Assembly (NCBI GenBank): GCA_934589065.1
Contig: CAKTNN010000002.1
Coordinates: 47,030-111,029 of the forward strand
Origin: an uncultured Oscillospiraceae bacterium
GTDB lineage: Bacteria; Bacillota; Clostridia; Oscillospirales; Oscillospiraceae
Reading direction: 5' to 3'
Length of the DNA: 64,000 nt
The first letter of the stretch is position 1. The number at the start of each line of letters is the position of its first letter. The position numbers and the translations under genes were made by a program. Below, in pieces: positions 1 through 6,902 of the stretch. Below the pieces are notes generated by a model, which worked only from the letters and a program-made list of their open reading frames with translations, did not search any database and was not told the DNA's origin.

Positions 1-1248
1 ATCGCACATCAAAAGGGCGTCCTGACCGGAAATGAACACATCCCGGTATTCCGGCACCTGCTGCAGTTCATCCAGCAGCCGCCCTGCGGCGTTGTTCTCC
101 AAATCAATGATAATGCTGGCCTTTTTCCCCTTCTTGCGGCACAGGCAATTAATGCCCACGGCAGCGCCTAGGGAATCCAGGTCTGCATTCTTGTGGCCCA
201 TAATAAACACATGGTCACTCTGGGCAATGAGCTCCATCAGGGAATTGGCTGTCACACGGGAACGGACCTTGCTGCGGTAATCCGTCTCCTTGCTGCGCCC
301 GCCGTAAAAATCGAAGTTAAAGCGGTCTTTGATGACTGCCTGGTCACCACCCCGGCTCAGGGCCATTTCAATGCCCAGGGCTGCAAAATTATAACCCTCT
401 TCAAAATCCGTACCGTCTACGCCCAGACCGATGGAAATAGAAGCTGCCAGGCCGGAAGGGCTGACAACCTTGTGGATATCCTCCAGCAAGGAAAACTTAT
501 CAGCCTTGGCTTTTTCCAAATCCCGCCGTTCAAAAATGAACAGGAAGCGATTCCGTTCCAGCCGGCGGAGCAGACCATGGTAGTCTTCCGTCCACTGGGC
601 GATGGCATCATTGAGCTTGGCATGAAGATTGGAAATGGCGCCCTCCGTCAGATTTTGGGTCATTTCCTCATAGTTGTCAATCAGGATAATGGCAATCACA
701 GGACGGGAGCGAATGTATTCATCCCGCACCTGATAGAGCTCCGTCAGGTCGCTGAAATACAGCACCCCCAGCCGGTCGCCTGGACTGCGGAGAAGCGTGC
801 CGTAAAGGCGATAGCGGCGTCCCCCCAAAAGGACATCCTGGGGTGCCTCATTTTTTCCGGCAGCCAAAAACTCCAGATTTGCTCCTGGCATTATATCCGT
901 GATTTTCTCATCCACCACATTTTTCAGAGAACTGCTCAACTCCGCAAAGCGATAGTTCTCCCAAACGATGCTGCCGTCCTCCATCCGAACCATCACCGCA
1001 GGAAGCGGGCCATCTCCTTTGGACGAGCTCTCCAATGTATCGGGCTCCGACTGAATGTACTGCCGCAAAAGACGGCGGCGGTGCTGCCGGTCGATCAAAT
1101 AATAGCCAAAGGTTAAAAGGGCAACCAGCGTCTCCCCCGCCCCCAGCCAATAGTGCCCGGCAAGGAATGCCAATGCGCAGAAGCTGAACAGGATCAGGAA
1201 AAAGATACCTTTCCCGGGTCTGACCAATCGATCCAGTTTTTTGTCCAT
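1..1248 (-). CDS. gdpP: c-di-AMP phosphodiesterase GdpP (DHH-DHHA1), 3' part missing
   Basis: Membrane-bound phosphodiesterase of the GdpP/YybT family, which hydrolyses cyclic di-AMP to pApA. The 416 visible residues show two membrane helices (about 14-30 and 35-52), a PAS-like region (about 75-170), a degenerate GGDEF-like domain (about 180-300) lacking a GGDEF signature, and the start of the DHH domain. The first metal-binding motif, MGHKNADLDSLGA, lies near residue 349. The start is ATG at 1248, behind AGGAGG. The rest of DHH and all of DHHA1 lie beyond the window, so the gene is cut by the edge and not visibly broken. It is divergent from ldhA. The domain order is diagnostic. Confidence 0.93.
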   Translation of the reverse strand, partial: MDKKLDRLVRPGKGIFFLILFSFCALAFLAGHYWLGAGETLVALLTFGYYLIDRQHRRRLLRQYIQSEPDTLESSSKGDGPLPAVMVRMEDGSIVWENYRFAELSSSLKNVVDEKITDIMPGANLEFLAAGKNEAPQDVLLGGRRYRLYGTLLRSPGDRLGVLYFSDLTELYQVRDEYIRSRPVIAIILIDNYEEMTQNLTEGAISNLHAKLNDAIAQWTEDYHGLLRRLERNRFLFIFERRDLEKAKADKFSLLEDIHKVVSPSGLAASISIGLGVDGTDFEEGYNFAALGIEMALSRGGDQAVIKDRFNFDFYGGRSKETDYRSKVRSRVTANSLMELIAQSDHVFIMGHKNADLDSLGAAVGINCLCRKKGKKASIIIDLENNAAGRLLDELQQVPEYRDVFISGQDALLMCD

Positions 1249-1292
1249 ATTGGCCCTCCTCACTTTTTCGCAAAGTATAAACAATCTATCTT

Positions 1293-1321
1293 ATTATAGC
1301 AAAGGAATCCGCTTCCTGCAA
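1293..1321 (-). promoter_or_regulatory. sigma-A-type promoter for gdpP
   Basis: On the minus strand a TTGCAG -35 box (1316-1321) and a perfect TATAAT -10 box (1293-1298) are separated by 17 bp. They lie about 45 bp upstream of the gdpP start. The gap 1249-1523 holds this promoter and the divergent ldhA promoter. Confidence 0.7.
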
Positions 1322-1445
1322 CTATTTTCTTCCGTACACCGCCCGTACACCGGCTTTGACGCTTTGTCAGAATACACAGTTTCTCCCCTCCAAGGGAAGC
1401 GCTTTCCTGCACAGTGCCGAAAATGCACGCAGCGGAGATTTTCTA

Positions 1446-1474
1446 TTGACAAATCCGGTATTGTTCGCTATAAT
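1446..1474 (+). promoter_or_regulatory. consensus promoter for D-lactate dehydrogenase gene
   Basis: Perfect TTGACA (1446-1451) and TATAAT (1469-1474) boxes with 17-bp spacing lie about 50 bp upstream of ldhA. No convincing redox (Rex-type) operator was recognised beside it. Confidence 0.85.
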
Positions 1475-1523
1475 TTTATCGATAGGAAAATATCAATTAA
1501 GTTTATCCAGGAGGTTGCTAACT

Positions 1524-2516
1524 ATGAAAGTTGCTTTTTTCGATACCAAGCCTTATGACGTCCCCGGCTTTGACCACTATGCCGCGGAATCCGGCCTGGT
1601 AATCAAATATTTTGAAACCAGACTCAACGAGGACACCGCTTCCCTGGCTGCCGGTTTTGATGCCGTATGTGTCTTTGTAAATGATACCGTCTCCGCACCT
1701 GTGGTGGAAACGCTGTGCCGCCTGGGGGTCAAGGTTTTGGTTCTGCGGTGCGCAGGCTTTAATAACGTGGATATCAAGGCATGCCAGGGCAAGCTCCCCG
1801 TCTTCCGGGTTCCGGCTTACTCCCCCTACGCCGTGGCAGAGCACGCAATGGCGCTGCTGCTGACCATCAACCGTCGGACACATAAGGCCTATATCCGCAC
1901 CCGGGACTTTAACTTCAGTCTTCAGGGACTGGCGGGCTTTGATCTTCACGGAAAGACTGTGGGTATCATCGGCACGGGCAAAATCGGTCGTGTATTTGCC
2001 GATATCTGCAAGGGCTTCGGCATGAACATTCTGGCCTACGACAAGTATCCCAATCCCAATAGCGGCCTAAACTATGTGGAACTGCCTGAACTTTTTGAAC
2101 AATCCGATATTATTTCTCTCCACTGCCCCCTGACAGAGGATACCCGCCATATCATCAACACCGCTTCCATCGCCAAAATGAAAAAAGGCGTAACCATCCT
2201 CAATACCAGCCGGGGCGGCCTCATCGATACGGAAGCGTTGATTAACGGGATTAAGGACAAGCAGATCGGCGCTGCCTGCCTGGACGTATACGAAGAAGAA
2301 GGCGACTTCTTCTATGAAGACTTCTCCGGTCACATCGTTCAGGATGACAAGCTGGTGCGGCTGATTGCCATGCCCAATGTAATCGTCACCTCTCACCAGG
2401 CCTTCCTGACCCAGGAGGCTCTGGACAGCATCGCCTCCACCACGGTGGACAATCTGGTAAAATTCTTTGCCGGTACGCCCAACGAAACCACTGAGGTACG
2501 TTACACCGCCCAGTAA
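1524..2516 (+). CDS. ldhA: D-lactate dehydrogenase (LdhA-type 2-hydroxyacid dehydrogenase)
   Basis: NADH-dependent reduction of pyruvate to D-lactate in the cytoplasm, a fermentative sink for reducing power. The 330 residues follow the E. coli LdhA pattern closely: RCAGFNNVD, VPAYSPYAVAEHA, a Rossmann motif VGIIGTGKIG, the catalytic Arg in NTSRGGLID, the Glu in DVYEEEGDFF, and the His in SHQAFLT. The start at 1524 follows AGGAGG; a longer reading from 1356 has no ribosome site. It is a single-gene unit with a consensus promoter and a strong terminator. Related enzymes can reduce phenylpyruvate or 2-hydroxyisocaproate precursors, so substrate choice is inferred. Confidence 0.9.
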   Translation: MKVAFFDTKPYDVPGFDHYAAESGLVIKYFETRLNEDTASLAAGFDAVCVFVNDTVSAPVVETLCRLGVKVLVLRCAGFNNVDIKACQGKLPVFRVPAYSPYAVAEHAMALLLTINRRTHKAYIRTRDFNFSLQGLAGFDLHGKTVGIIGTGKIGRVFADICKGFGMNILAYDKYPNPNSGLNYVELPELFEQSDIISLHCPLTEDTRHIINTASIAKMKKGVTILNTSRGGLIDTEALINGIKDKQIGAACLDVYEEEGDFFYEDFSGHIVQDDKLVRLIAMPNVIVTSHQAFLTQEALDSIASTTVDNLVKFFAGTPNETTEVRYTAQ

Positions 2517-2628
2517 GAAGCAAAAGCAATATTTTCTCTTTCGACAGGATCCCCTTGCAAGTTTTCCCTATTTTTCAGTATTCTGTTTTTTGGCAGATTA
2601 TTTCCCCAGGCACTGCGACTTTTCTGCC

Positions 2629-2671
2629 AAAACGCCGTCCCGGCTCTCCCCCGGGACGGCGTTTTCTTTTT
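2629..2671 (+). terminator. intrinsic terminator after ldhA
   Basis: A perfect 15-bp stem (2629-2643 with 2651-2665) and 7-nt loop are followed by a T-rich tract. It lies about 110 bp after the ldhA stop and separates it from the next operon. Confidence 0.9.
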
Positions 2672-2684
2672 TGAAAATTCCCTC

Positions 2685-2713
2685 TTGACAAATACTGACC
2701 CATGCGCTATGAT
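2685..2713 (+). promoter_or_regulatory. promoter of the DUF3793-flavodoxin operon
   Basis: TTGACA (2685-2690) and TATGAT (2708-2713) are spaced by 17 bp, just after the ldhA terminator and about 50 bp before the first small gene. Confidence 0.85.
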
Positions 2714-2720
2714 ATGTGCA

Positions 2721-2736
2721 GTTAGCATGTGCTAAC
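2721..2736 (+). promoter_or_regulatory. inverted-repeat operator at the transcription start
   Basis: GTTAGCA-TG-TGCTAAC is a 7-bp perfect inverted repeat with a 2-bp centre. It begins 7 bp after the -10 box, so it covers the predicted start of transcription, a typical repressor position. The TTAGC/GCTAA half-sites resemble DtxR/IdeR/MntR-type metal-repressor boxes, which would suit a flavodoxin operon induced under iron shortage. The regulator identity is inferred. Confidence 0.6.
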
Positions 2737-2761
2737 CAATAATGCTCAGGAGGTTGCGGAA

Positions 2762-2881
2762 ATGCATAACATCCCCCTTACCCTTTCAATATTGACCATC
2801 TTCCTGATTCTGTTTGCAGCGATCCAGCTCCGTCATCTTCTGAGAGCACACATCTTCCGCAGGAGGGCGCCCCATGTCTGA
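2762..2881 (+). CDS. 39-aa single-span membrane peptide
   Basis: A short gene with AGGAGG 8 bp before its ATG and a clean stop at 2879-2881. The 39-residue product has one hydrophobic helix (about residues 4-22) followed by a basic tail rich in Arg and His (QLRHLLRAHIFRRRAPH). Its last 8 bases overlap the start of the DUF3793 gene, so the two are probably translationally coupled. No family was recognised. By topology rules the basic C-terminus should face the cytoplasm. It is the first gene behind the operator-controlled promoter, which argues that it is real. Confidence 0.65.
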   Translation: MHNIPLTLSILTIFLILFAAIQLRHLLRAHIFRRRAPHV

Positions 2882-3410
2882 GGAGCTGATCGTCCGCCAC
2901 TGTGCCCCTACCCTGGCGGGCCTGAAAACCGGCAGTCTCTTTCTTTGCCCCATAGAAAACAGGTCGGTTTTTCTGGAAGAAATCCGGGACTTAAACCGAT
3001 TTCTCGTCCCCAAAGGACTCCGGGCGCTCCCCCTGCGGATCCATGAAGAAAAAGCCTTGATTTATCTCTATCGTCCATCGAAGCTGGAAAATGACCTGAG
3101 CCAGCCCTCTGCCGCGGAGATCCTCCGCTCCATGGGCTATCCGGAAAACGGACAGCTGTCCAGTCTTGTTCGGAAGTTTCGCACAGAGGAAGAATTCCCG
3201 CACGAGATCGGCCTTTTTCTGGGCTATCCCCCGGAGGACGTACAGGGCTTTCTGGACAACCGTCCCTGCAAATGCGTGGGCTGTTGGAAGGTGTACGGCG
3301 ATGTAGACTCTGCAAGGAAGAAATTCTCGCTGTATAAAAAATGCGCCCGTGTCTACTGTGACCGGCTCGCAAAAGGAACCGATATGAACCGGCTGATTGT
3401 CGCCGGTTGA
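2874..3410 (+). CDS. DUF3793 family protein
   Basis: 178-residue soluble protein matching the clostridial DUF3793 family: an N-terminal HCAPTLAGLKTGSLF block, a central HEIGLFLGYPPEDV motif, and a C-terminal CKCVGCWKVYGD motif with further Cys and Tyr (YKKCARVYC). The family has no established biochemical role. Its members often neighbour flavodoxin or iron-uptake genes, as here. Cys-rich C-terminal motifs suggest metal, cluster or thiol chemistry, but this is inference. Translation probably couples to the upstream 39-aa gene (8-bp overlap), and the flavodoxin gene follows after 29 bp. Confidence 0.85.
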   Translation: MSEELIVRHCAPTLAGLKTGSLFLCPIENRSVFLEEIRDLNRFLVPKGLRALPLRIHEEKALIYLYRPSKLENDLSQPSAAEILRSMGYPENGQLSSLVRKFRTEEEFPHEIGLFLGYPPEDVQGFLDNRPCKCVGCWKVYGDVDSARKKFSLYKKCARVYCDRLAKGTDMNRLIVAG

Positions 3411-3439
3411 TATACCAAACCAAGGAAAGGAATATCACT

Positions 3440-3862
3440 ATGTCTAAGATTGCGATTGTTTATTGGAGCGGTACCGGCAATACCGAATCCATGGCCTATG
3501 CCGTATCCGAGGGTGCCAAGGGTGCCGGAGCGGATACCGCCCTGTTTACCGCCGCCGAGTTTTCCGGCAGCCAGGTAAATGAATATGATGCCATTGCCTT
3601 CGGCTGCCCCGCCATGGGCGCAGAAGAGCTGGAAGAAACTGAATTTGCTCCCCTGTTTCAGGACTGTAAGTCCTCCCTCTCCGACAAGCGCGTAGCCCTC
3701 TTCGGCTCCTACGGCTGGGGTGACGGCGAGTGGATGCGCACCTGGGAAGACGAATGCCGGGATTGCGGCGCGGTAATTGCCGCTGAGAGCGTTATCTGCC
3801 AGGAAGCGCCAGATGAGGATGCCCTGCAAAATTGCCGTGCTTTGGGCGCCGCTCTGGTATAA
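3440..3862 (+). CDS. flavodoxin
   Basis: 140-residue FMN-binding electron carrier that can replace ferredoxin under iron limitation. The phosphate-binding loop is visible near the N-terminus (YWSGTGNTESMA), followed by the YDAIAFGCPAMG region and the FGSYGWGDGEWM flavin-contact region. Length is normal for short-chain flavodoxins. The ATG at 3440 sits behind AAGGAAAGG; an upstream in-frame start at 3407 lacks a ribosome site. It is the third gene of the operator-controlled operon, which fits an iron-sparing role. Confidence 0.92.
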   Translation: MSKIAIVYWSGTGNTESMAYAVSEGAKGAGADTALFTAAEFSGSQVNEYDAIAFGCPAMGAEELEETEFAPLFQDCKSSLSDKRVALFGSYGWGDGEWMRTWEDECRDCGAVIAAESVICQEAPDEDALQNCRALGAALV

Positions 3863-3970
3863 AGAAGTCTCAACGGGAAGAGGCCCGAAATGAACTCCTC
3901 CTAATTTTTCACGCTCTTTTTCACGCACGCATTCCTTACAATTTGCCTCTTCCCTTTGAATAAAAAATCA

Positions 3971-4001
3971 GGTCGACTGCAGCGCTTGTTTGCAGCCGAC
4001 C
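3971..4001. terminator. bidirectional hairpin terminator
   Basis: Arms GGTCGACTGCA and TGCAGCCGACC form an 11-bp stem with one mismatch. It is flanked by an A-rich tract on the left (a T-tract on the minus strand) and CCTTTG on the right. It can end the flavodoxin operon and the convergent polysaccharide operon. The gene-free stretch 3863-4168 holds this hairpin and the tandem repeat at 4042-4156. Confidence 0.6.
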
Positions 4002-4041
4002 CTTTGTTATTCTGTGTCTTTTCCGATTGACCGGTCTTAAG

Positions 4042-4156
4042 ATTGCCACACCAGTGACGTCGGTCACTGGTTCGCAATGACAAAGGGGGGGTGACGTCGG
4101 TCACTGGTTCGCAATGACAAAAAGGGGGTGACGTCGGTCACTGGTTCGCAATGACG
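4042..4156. repeat. palindromic element followed by 37-bp tandem copies
   Basis: Three near-identical copies of a unit beginning GTGACGTCGGTCACTGG and ending GCAATGAC start at 4054, 4091 and 4128, an exact 37-bp period, separated by G-runs. The first copy is completed on its left by a complementary arm (4042-4058), so 4042-4078 forms a long hairpin (ATTGC...CCAGTGAC with GTCACTGG...GCAAT). The core CACTGGTT-GCAATGACA recurs in a hairpin at 35266-35312 and, degenerate, at 54535-54571. It resembles a REP-like dispersed element, and the array ends just after the stop of the polysaccharide operon. Confidence 0.8.
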
Positions 4157-4168
4157 AAACGGTGGACA

Positions 4169-5491
4169 TCACAGCCGCCAATAGCGCAGGCCGGACTGCT
4201 TCAGCTCCTCCACGGAGTACAGGCCCTTCACGTCAATCAGCACCTGCTCCGACCGCGGACACCGGCGGTAGAGCTTCTCCACGCCGCCAAGGCCCAAATC
4301 CCGGAACTGCCGGTGGGCCACCGCCACGATGACGCAATCGGCGTCCTGCACCTCTTCCAGGGCCGTGAGGGTCACGCCGTACTCCCGCTCTGCCTCCCGG
4401 CTGTTGGCCCAGGGGTCAACCACCGTGGGGTGGATGCCGTACTCGTTCAGCCGCCGGATGACATCGCTCACCTTGCTGTTGCGGGTGTCCGGGCAGTTCT
4501 CCTTGAAGGTCAGGCCCAGGATCACGACCCTGCTCTTCTTCGGTGCCTGGCCCGCCTCGATCATTTTGCGCACGGCGGCATCAGCGACATAAGCGCCCAT
4601 GCTGTCGTTGACGATGCGCCCATTCAGGATGATCTGGCTGTGGTAGCCCAGCTTTTCCGCCTGGTAGGTGAAATAGTAGGGGTCAACGCCGATGCAGTGC
4701 CCGCCCACCAGGCCGGGGCGGAAGCCCAGGGCATTCCACTTGGTGTTCATGCCGTCCACCACCTCGTTGGTGTCGATGTCCATGCGGTCGAAGACCATGG
4801 CGAGCTCATTCATAAAGGCGATGTTCACATCCCGCTGGCTGTTTTCCACCACCTTCACCGCCTCGGCGGTGCGGAGGTTGGAGACGGGATAGGTTCCCAC
4901 CTCAATCACCAGGTTGTAGACGTTTTGAATTTCCTTCAGGCTTTCTGCATCGATTCCGGATACAATTTTGCAGATATTCTCCAATCGGTGCACCTTGTCC
5001 CCGGGGTTGATGCGCTCCGGGCTGTAGCCCACTTTAAAATCCACGCCGCATTTTAGGCCGGATTTCCGCTCCAGAATGGGCACGCAGATATCCTCCGTAC
5101 AGCCGGGATACACCGTAGATTCGTAAACCACAATGCTGCCCTTGGTCAGATTGCGCCCCACAATCTCCGATGCCCCGATAACGGGGGACAAATCCGGAGT
5201 GTGGTCGGTGTTCACAGGGGTAGGAACCGCCACGATGATGAATTTTGCCTGCCGGAGCATAGCCTCCTCCGCCGTAAAAACAACGGAGGACTGCCGGATG
5301 GCCTCATCGCCCACCTCCTTGGTGGGATCCACCCCGGACCGGTACAGGGCAATCTTCTCCCGGTTCAGGTCAAACCCAATCACATCCAGCCCCTTCCTCG
5401 CAAAGGCCACCGCAATGGGCATCCCCACGTACCCCAGCCCCACCAGAGCCAGCTTTTCCTTCTTCTGCACTAGCTTTTCGTACAATGACAT
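4169..5491 (-). CDS. nucleotide-sugar 6-dehydrogenase (TviB/WbpO/WecC type)
   Basis: NAD-dependent two-step oxidation of a UDP-N-acetylhexosamine to the uronic acid, a precursor for the polysaccharide made by this locus. The 440 residues carry the Rossmann motif VGLGYVGMP (residues 17-25), the YESTVYPGCTE segment, and the active-site motif GGHCIGVDPYY with catalytic Cys266. The C-terminal LTFKENCPDTRNSKV motif is typical of UDP-sugar dehydrogenases. Overall pattern is closest to the GlcNAc/GalNAc/ManNAc group and not to UDP-glucose dehydrogenase. It is the last gene of the minus-strand locus and may also have its own promoter at 5529-5557. Exact sugar is inferred. Confidence 0.88.
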   Translation of the reverse strand: MSLYEKLVQKKEKLALVGLGYVGMPIAVAFARKGLDVIGFDLNREKIALYRSGVDPTKEVGDEAIRQSSVVFTAEEAMLRQAKFIIVAVPTPVNTDHTPDLSPVIGASEIVGRNLTKGSIVVYESTVYPGCTEDICVPILERKSGLKCGVDFKVGYSPERINPGDKVHRLENICKIVSGIDAESLKEIQNVYNLVIEVGTYPVSNLRTAEAVKVVENSQRDVNIAFMNELAMVFDRMDIDTNEVVDGMNTKWNALGFRPGLVGGHCIGVDPYYFTYQAEKLGYHSQIILNGRIVNDSMGAYVADAAVRKMIEAGQAPKKSRVVILGLTFKENCPDTRNSKVSDVIRRLNEYGIHPTVVDPWANSREAEREYGVTLTALEEVQDADCVIVAVAHRQFRDLGLGGVEKLYRRCPRSEQVLIDVKGLYSVEELKQSGLRYWRL

Positions 5492-5528
5492 AACAGTACC
5501 TCCTATGTGATTGGGAAATGATGGGTAT

Positions 5529-5572
5529 ATTATAAATCACCCCGTGAGAATTCGCAAGGGATTCTCACGGGG
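5529..5572 (-). promoter_or_regulatory. promoter overlapped by a perfect 12-bp inverted repeat
   Basis: On the minus strand TTGCGA (5552-5557) and TATAAT (5529-5534) are spaced by 17 bp upstream of the UDP-sugar dehydrogenase. A perfect inverted repeat (CCCCGTGAGAAT, 5540-5551; ATTCTCACGGGG, 5561-5572) has its 9-bp loop over the -35 box and its left arm in the spacer. No T-tract follows, so it resembles an operator or RNA hairpin more than a terminator. Confidence 0.6.
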
Positions 5573-5626
5573 AATTATTGACGAAGTAATTAGTTGCGTG
5601 CTTTTCCTGTCCCTATATATTCCTTT

Positions 5627-6550
5627 TTATGTTCTTTTTAATAAAATACGCACTCTCTTCTTCAGCAAGTAATACAACGGCTGCTTCGTCAATCGAAGCT
5701 CTTTCCACACCTTTTCCTTGGGAGGAATGCTAAACGTTTTGCTGATTCTCCGGTATAGTTTAAGCATGCCTACTTCTTTCTCATCCGGAACGTGCAAAAT
5801 TAGTACCGGGTTATACTTATAACATGTAGAAACCAGCCTGAAATCTGTTCCAGTCCAGAAACGATAAACATACGCCCCCGCATTTTTTATCTTTGTTCGC
5901 ATTCTATCAGCTACTAGCGACAGGACAAACTCGTCCCCCTTAGTAGTTATAGTTTTTCTTTCAGCCATTTCATTATAAACTCGCAGACATTCCCTGGCAA
6001 ATTCTTTTGCATTTGGAGTCGATGCCGCAAAAAATTCGCCGCCATAATGGGTTATATATTTTCTCTCCCCAGTAAACTGTTCTATCTCCTCAATCAGTAT
6101 CTGATAGTCACGAGTTCTTAATCCATGATTAATGTCGTATAGCATAATATTATTCTTACATTCTTCCCATATCGGATCTAAGCATCCCTGGACAAACACA
6201 TCCGTATCCATGTAGCATATAGCATCGTAGTCAGTTTCAGCCAGATAGCTCATAACACACAGCTTATAGAAAGCCAAAGACCACAGATAATTTTGGGGGA
6301 AAACAAAAAGATCATACGCAATATTCAATACAATAATCTCGTATTGACGTAACATTTTTTTAAATAAATCTGGCAAATCAAATTCGCTTAAATTTGTGGC
6401 AAAAGCGACGTCACAATTGGGGTTATTCTTTTTTGCAGAAAGGAGCGCAACAAGCGCATTCTTCAAATATACACTATCGCCTCCGCTGAGATTTACACCT
6501 GAATTATATTCTCGTTTGTATGCAAACGGGATGCAAATTAAGCACTTCAT
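5627..6550 (-). CDS. GT8-like glycosyltransferase
   Basis: 307-residue cytoplasmic transferase with an N-terminal nucleotide-sugar fold. The YMDTDVFVQG segment (about residues 113-122) has the DxD metal-binding motif of GT-A enzymes, placed as in family 8. An SGGDSVYLKNALVAL stretch near the N-terminus and a KGDEFVLSLV region resemble GT8-like capsule enzymes. The linkage it forms cannot be read from sequence. The gene is AT-rich like its upstream neighbours and is separated from wzx by a 352-bp gap holding a plus-strand small gene. It probably adds one sugar of the repeat unit. Confidence 0.7.
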   Translation of the reverse strand: MKCLICIPFAYKREYNSGVNLSGGDSVYLKNALVALLSAKKNNPNCDVAFATNLSEFDLPDLFKKMLRQYEIIVLNIAYDLFVFPQNYLWSLAFYKLCVMSYLAETDYDAICYMDTDVFVQGCLDPIWEECKNNIMLYDINHGLRTRDYQILIEEIEQFTGERKYITHYGGEFFAASTPNAKEFARECLRVYNEMAERKTITTKGDEFVLSLVADRMRTKIKNAGAYVYRFWTGTDFRLVSTCYKYNPVLILHVPDEKEVGMLKLYRRISKTFSIPPKEKVWKELRLTKQPLYYLLKKRVRILLKRT

Positions 6551-6651
6551 TTTGTACTCTCCCTTACGAAATTATTTAAATAGCATTTCATCTTGTTGAA
6601 CTCCCTTTATTTTCATAACGCAAACCTCTCTAAATAATTAGTTTCATTCCC

Positions 6652-6680
6652 TTGCCGAAAACGATTATTTGATATATAGT
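6652..6680 (+). promoter_or_regulatory. plus-strand promoter inside the polysaccharide locus
   Basis: TTGCCG (6652-6657) and TATAGT (6675-6680) are spaced by 17 bp. They point against the direction of the polysaccharide genes and lie about 55 bp upstream of the small gene at 6735. The gap 6551-6902 otherwise holds only that small gene and its 3' tail. Confidence 0.55.
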
Positions 6681-6734
6681 ACATAAGTTCGGCATATCAC
6701 AAAGATCCTATCAAATAATAAAGGAGGACCCACT

Positions 6735-6842
6735 ATGTTTCCAACTGTGTCTACATCTTTTTTGGTGCAACTCCAAACCGTAAGCATCTTCTTTGAGGTT
6801 CTCCTTATATTACTTTCCCTACATGATGAATTGAACAACTGA
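6735..6842 (+). CDS. 35-aa hydrophobic peptide, possible type I toxin or holin-like peptide
   Basis: A short gene antisense to the surrounding locus, with AAAGGAGG 7 bp before its ATG. The 35-residue product has one hydrophobic helix (SIFFEVLLILLSL, about residues 17-29) ending in a polar tail (HDELNN). Size, single span and polar end resemble small membrane toxins of the TxpA/BsrG or holin-like classes in Firmicutes, but no specific family was recognised. An upstream promoter (6652-6680) supports expression. The 3' side has a short GC hairpin and a T-tract near 6888-6893. An antisense RNA or partner gene was not identified. It could equally be a small regulatory transcript. Confidence 0.45.
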   Translation: MFPTVSTSFLVQLQTVSIFFEVLLILLSLHDELNN

Positions 6843-6902
6843 TCTTTATTGCAGAGCGGCTCTCTTTAGGGTTGCTTTGCTTTTTTGGAATACCGCAGCC
6901 AA

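Noticed and set aside
193..1116. Long plus-strand open frame
   Set aside because: It is antisense to gdpP, whose minus-strand translation gives clear PAS, GGDEF-like and DHH motifs. The plus-strand product has no family pattern.
4042..4156. CRISPR array
   Set aside because: The copies are separated by only a few G/A bases, with no unique spacers of normal length and no cas genes.
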